DNA from: an uncultured Eubacteriales bacterium
Lineage (GTDB): Bacteria; Bacillota; Clostridia; Oscillospirales; CAG-272
DNA: 23,431 nucleotides
Assembly (NCBI GenBank): GCA_934526185.1
Contig: CAKTAA010000033.1
Coordinates: forward strand, 1 to 23,431
Direction: 5' to 3'
A model generated the notes under the pieces. The model searched no databases. It was not told the DNA's origin and worked only from the letters and a program-made list of their open reading frames with translations. The translations under genes were made by a program, and so were the position numbers. How positions within the stretch are numbered: the first letter of the stretch is position 1; the number at the start of each line of letters is the position of its first letter. Positions 23,379 to 23,431 of the stretch are shown here, piece after piece.

Positions 23379-23431
23379 TGGTCTGAGTGACTGGACTTGA
23401 ACCAGCGGCCTCTACCACCCCAAGGTAGCGC
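23379..23431 (-). tRNA. tRNA-Pro(GGG), 3' part; runs off window end; island attachment site
   Basis: On the minus strand the bases form an anticodon arm (CTACC, loop TTGGGGT with anticodon GGG, GGTAG), a variable loop, a T-arm (GCTGG, TTCAAGT, CCAGT) and the acceptor 3' strand CACTCAG-A-CCA. The 5' half (acceptor and D-arm) lies beyond base 23431. Bases 23379-23423 are the attachment core shared with 8034-8078. This is the functional, restored copy. Confidence 0.85.

Larger units (their letters stand above)
8034..23423. mobile_element. 15.3 kb genomic island inserted at tRNA-Pro(GGG)
   Basis: The direct tRNA 3'-end repeats at 8034-8078 and 23379-23423, the arm-like repeats inside each end, an excisionase-like gene, two tyrosine recombinases and a LexA-like repressor together define an integrated element. 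Cargo is an Xre-regulated ABC transporter pair on the left and a TIR module on the right, next to the intact tRNA. No relaxase, type IV secretion gene or phage structural gene is visible, so it must be excised and moved with outside help or is no longer self-transmissible. Confidence 0.78.

Overview
The window looks like a low-to-moderate GC Gram-positive chromosome, most likely an anaerobic gut-type Clostridia. The signs are strong AGGAGG-type ribosome binding sites, sigma-A-like promoters (one perfect TTGACA-17-TATAAT), Xre and LexA-like repressors, an IS1182-type transposase and CCA-encoded tRNA-Pro. The species cannot be named from sequence alone.

Layout. (1) 1-1500: the end of an IS1182-family element on the minus strand, whose transposase has a frameshift in a G6/C6 run that removes the catalytic Glu. 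(2) 1574-6590: an AT-rich, decaying peptide-maturation (RiPP-like) cassette. It holds a GNAT acetyltransferase joined in frame to a PqqD-like domain, two radical SAM/SPASM genes broken by frameshifts, an HprK-like P-loop kinase relic, an ABC exporter relic, an intact S26-like peptidase and a truncated nucleotidyltransferase. I see no precursor peptide. (3) 6541-7905: relics of another mobile element, including a ribbon-helix-helix relic and a shattered large serine recombinase. (4) 8034-23423: a 15.3 kb genomic island bounded by direct repeats of the 3' end of a tRNA-Pro(GGG) gene, whose intact-looking copy runs off the window end.

Inside the island, from left to right: integrase arm-like repeats; an Xre regulator translationally coupled to two ABC half-transporters; a second Xre regulator with a twice-repeated palindrome; a LexA-like self-cleaving repressor whose perfect promoter is flanked by two identical-pattern operators; a small zinc-ribbon protein; a structured leader with a terminator; an excisionase-like gene; a HTH gene; a ribbon-helix-helix gene; two overlapping tyrosine recombinases, the second with an extra arm-binding-like domain at its C-terminus; two small unknown genes; and a TIR module.

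The TIR module (20609-23170) is the most interesting part. It has three different TIR-type proteins (the first Thoeris ThsB-like, broken by a frameshift) and a three-helix membrane protein between the second and third. No SIR2/SLOG or Macro-type ThsA is visible. I infer an anti-phage module in which TIR enzymes and a small membrane protein work together, carried as cargo next to the tRNA end of the island. Function is inference; only the gene content, order and motifs are seen.
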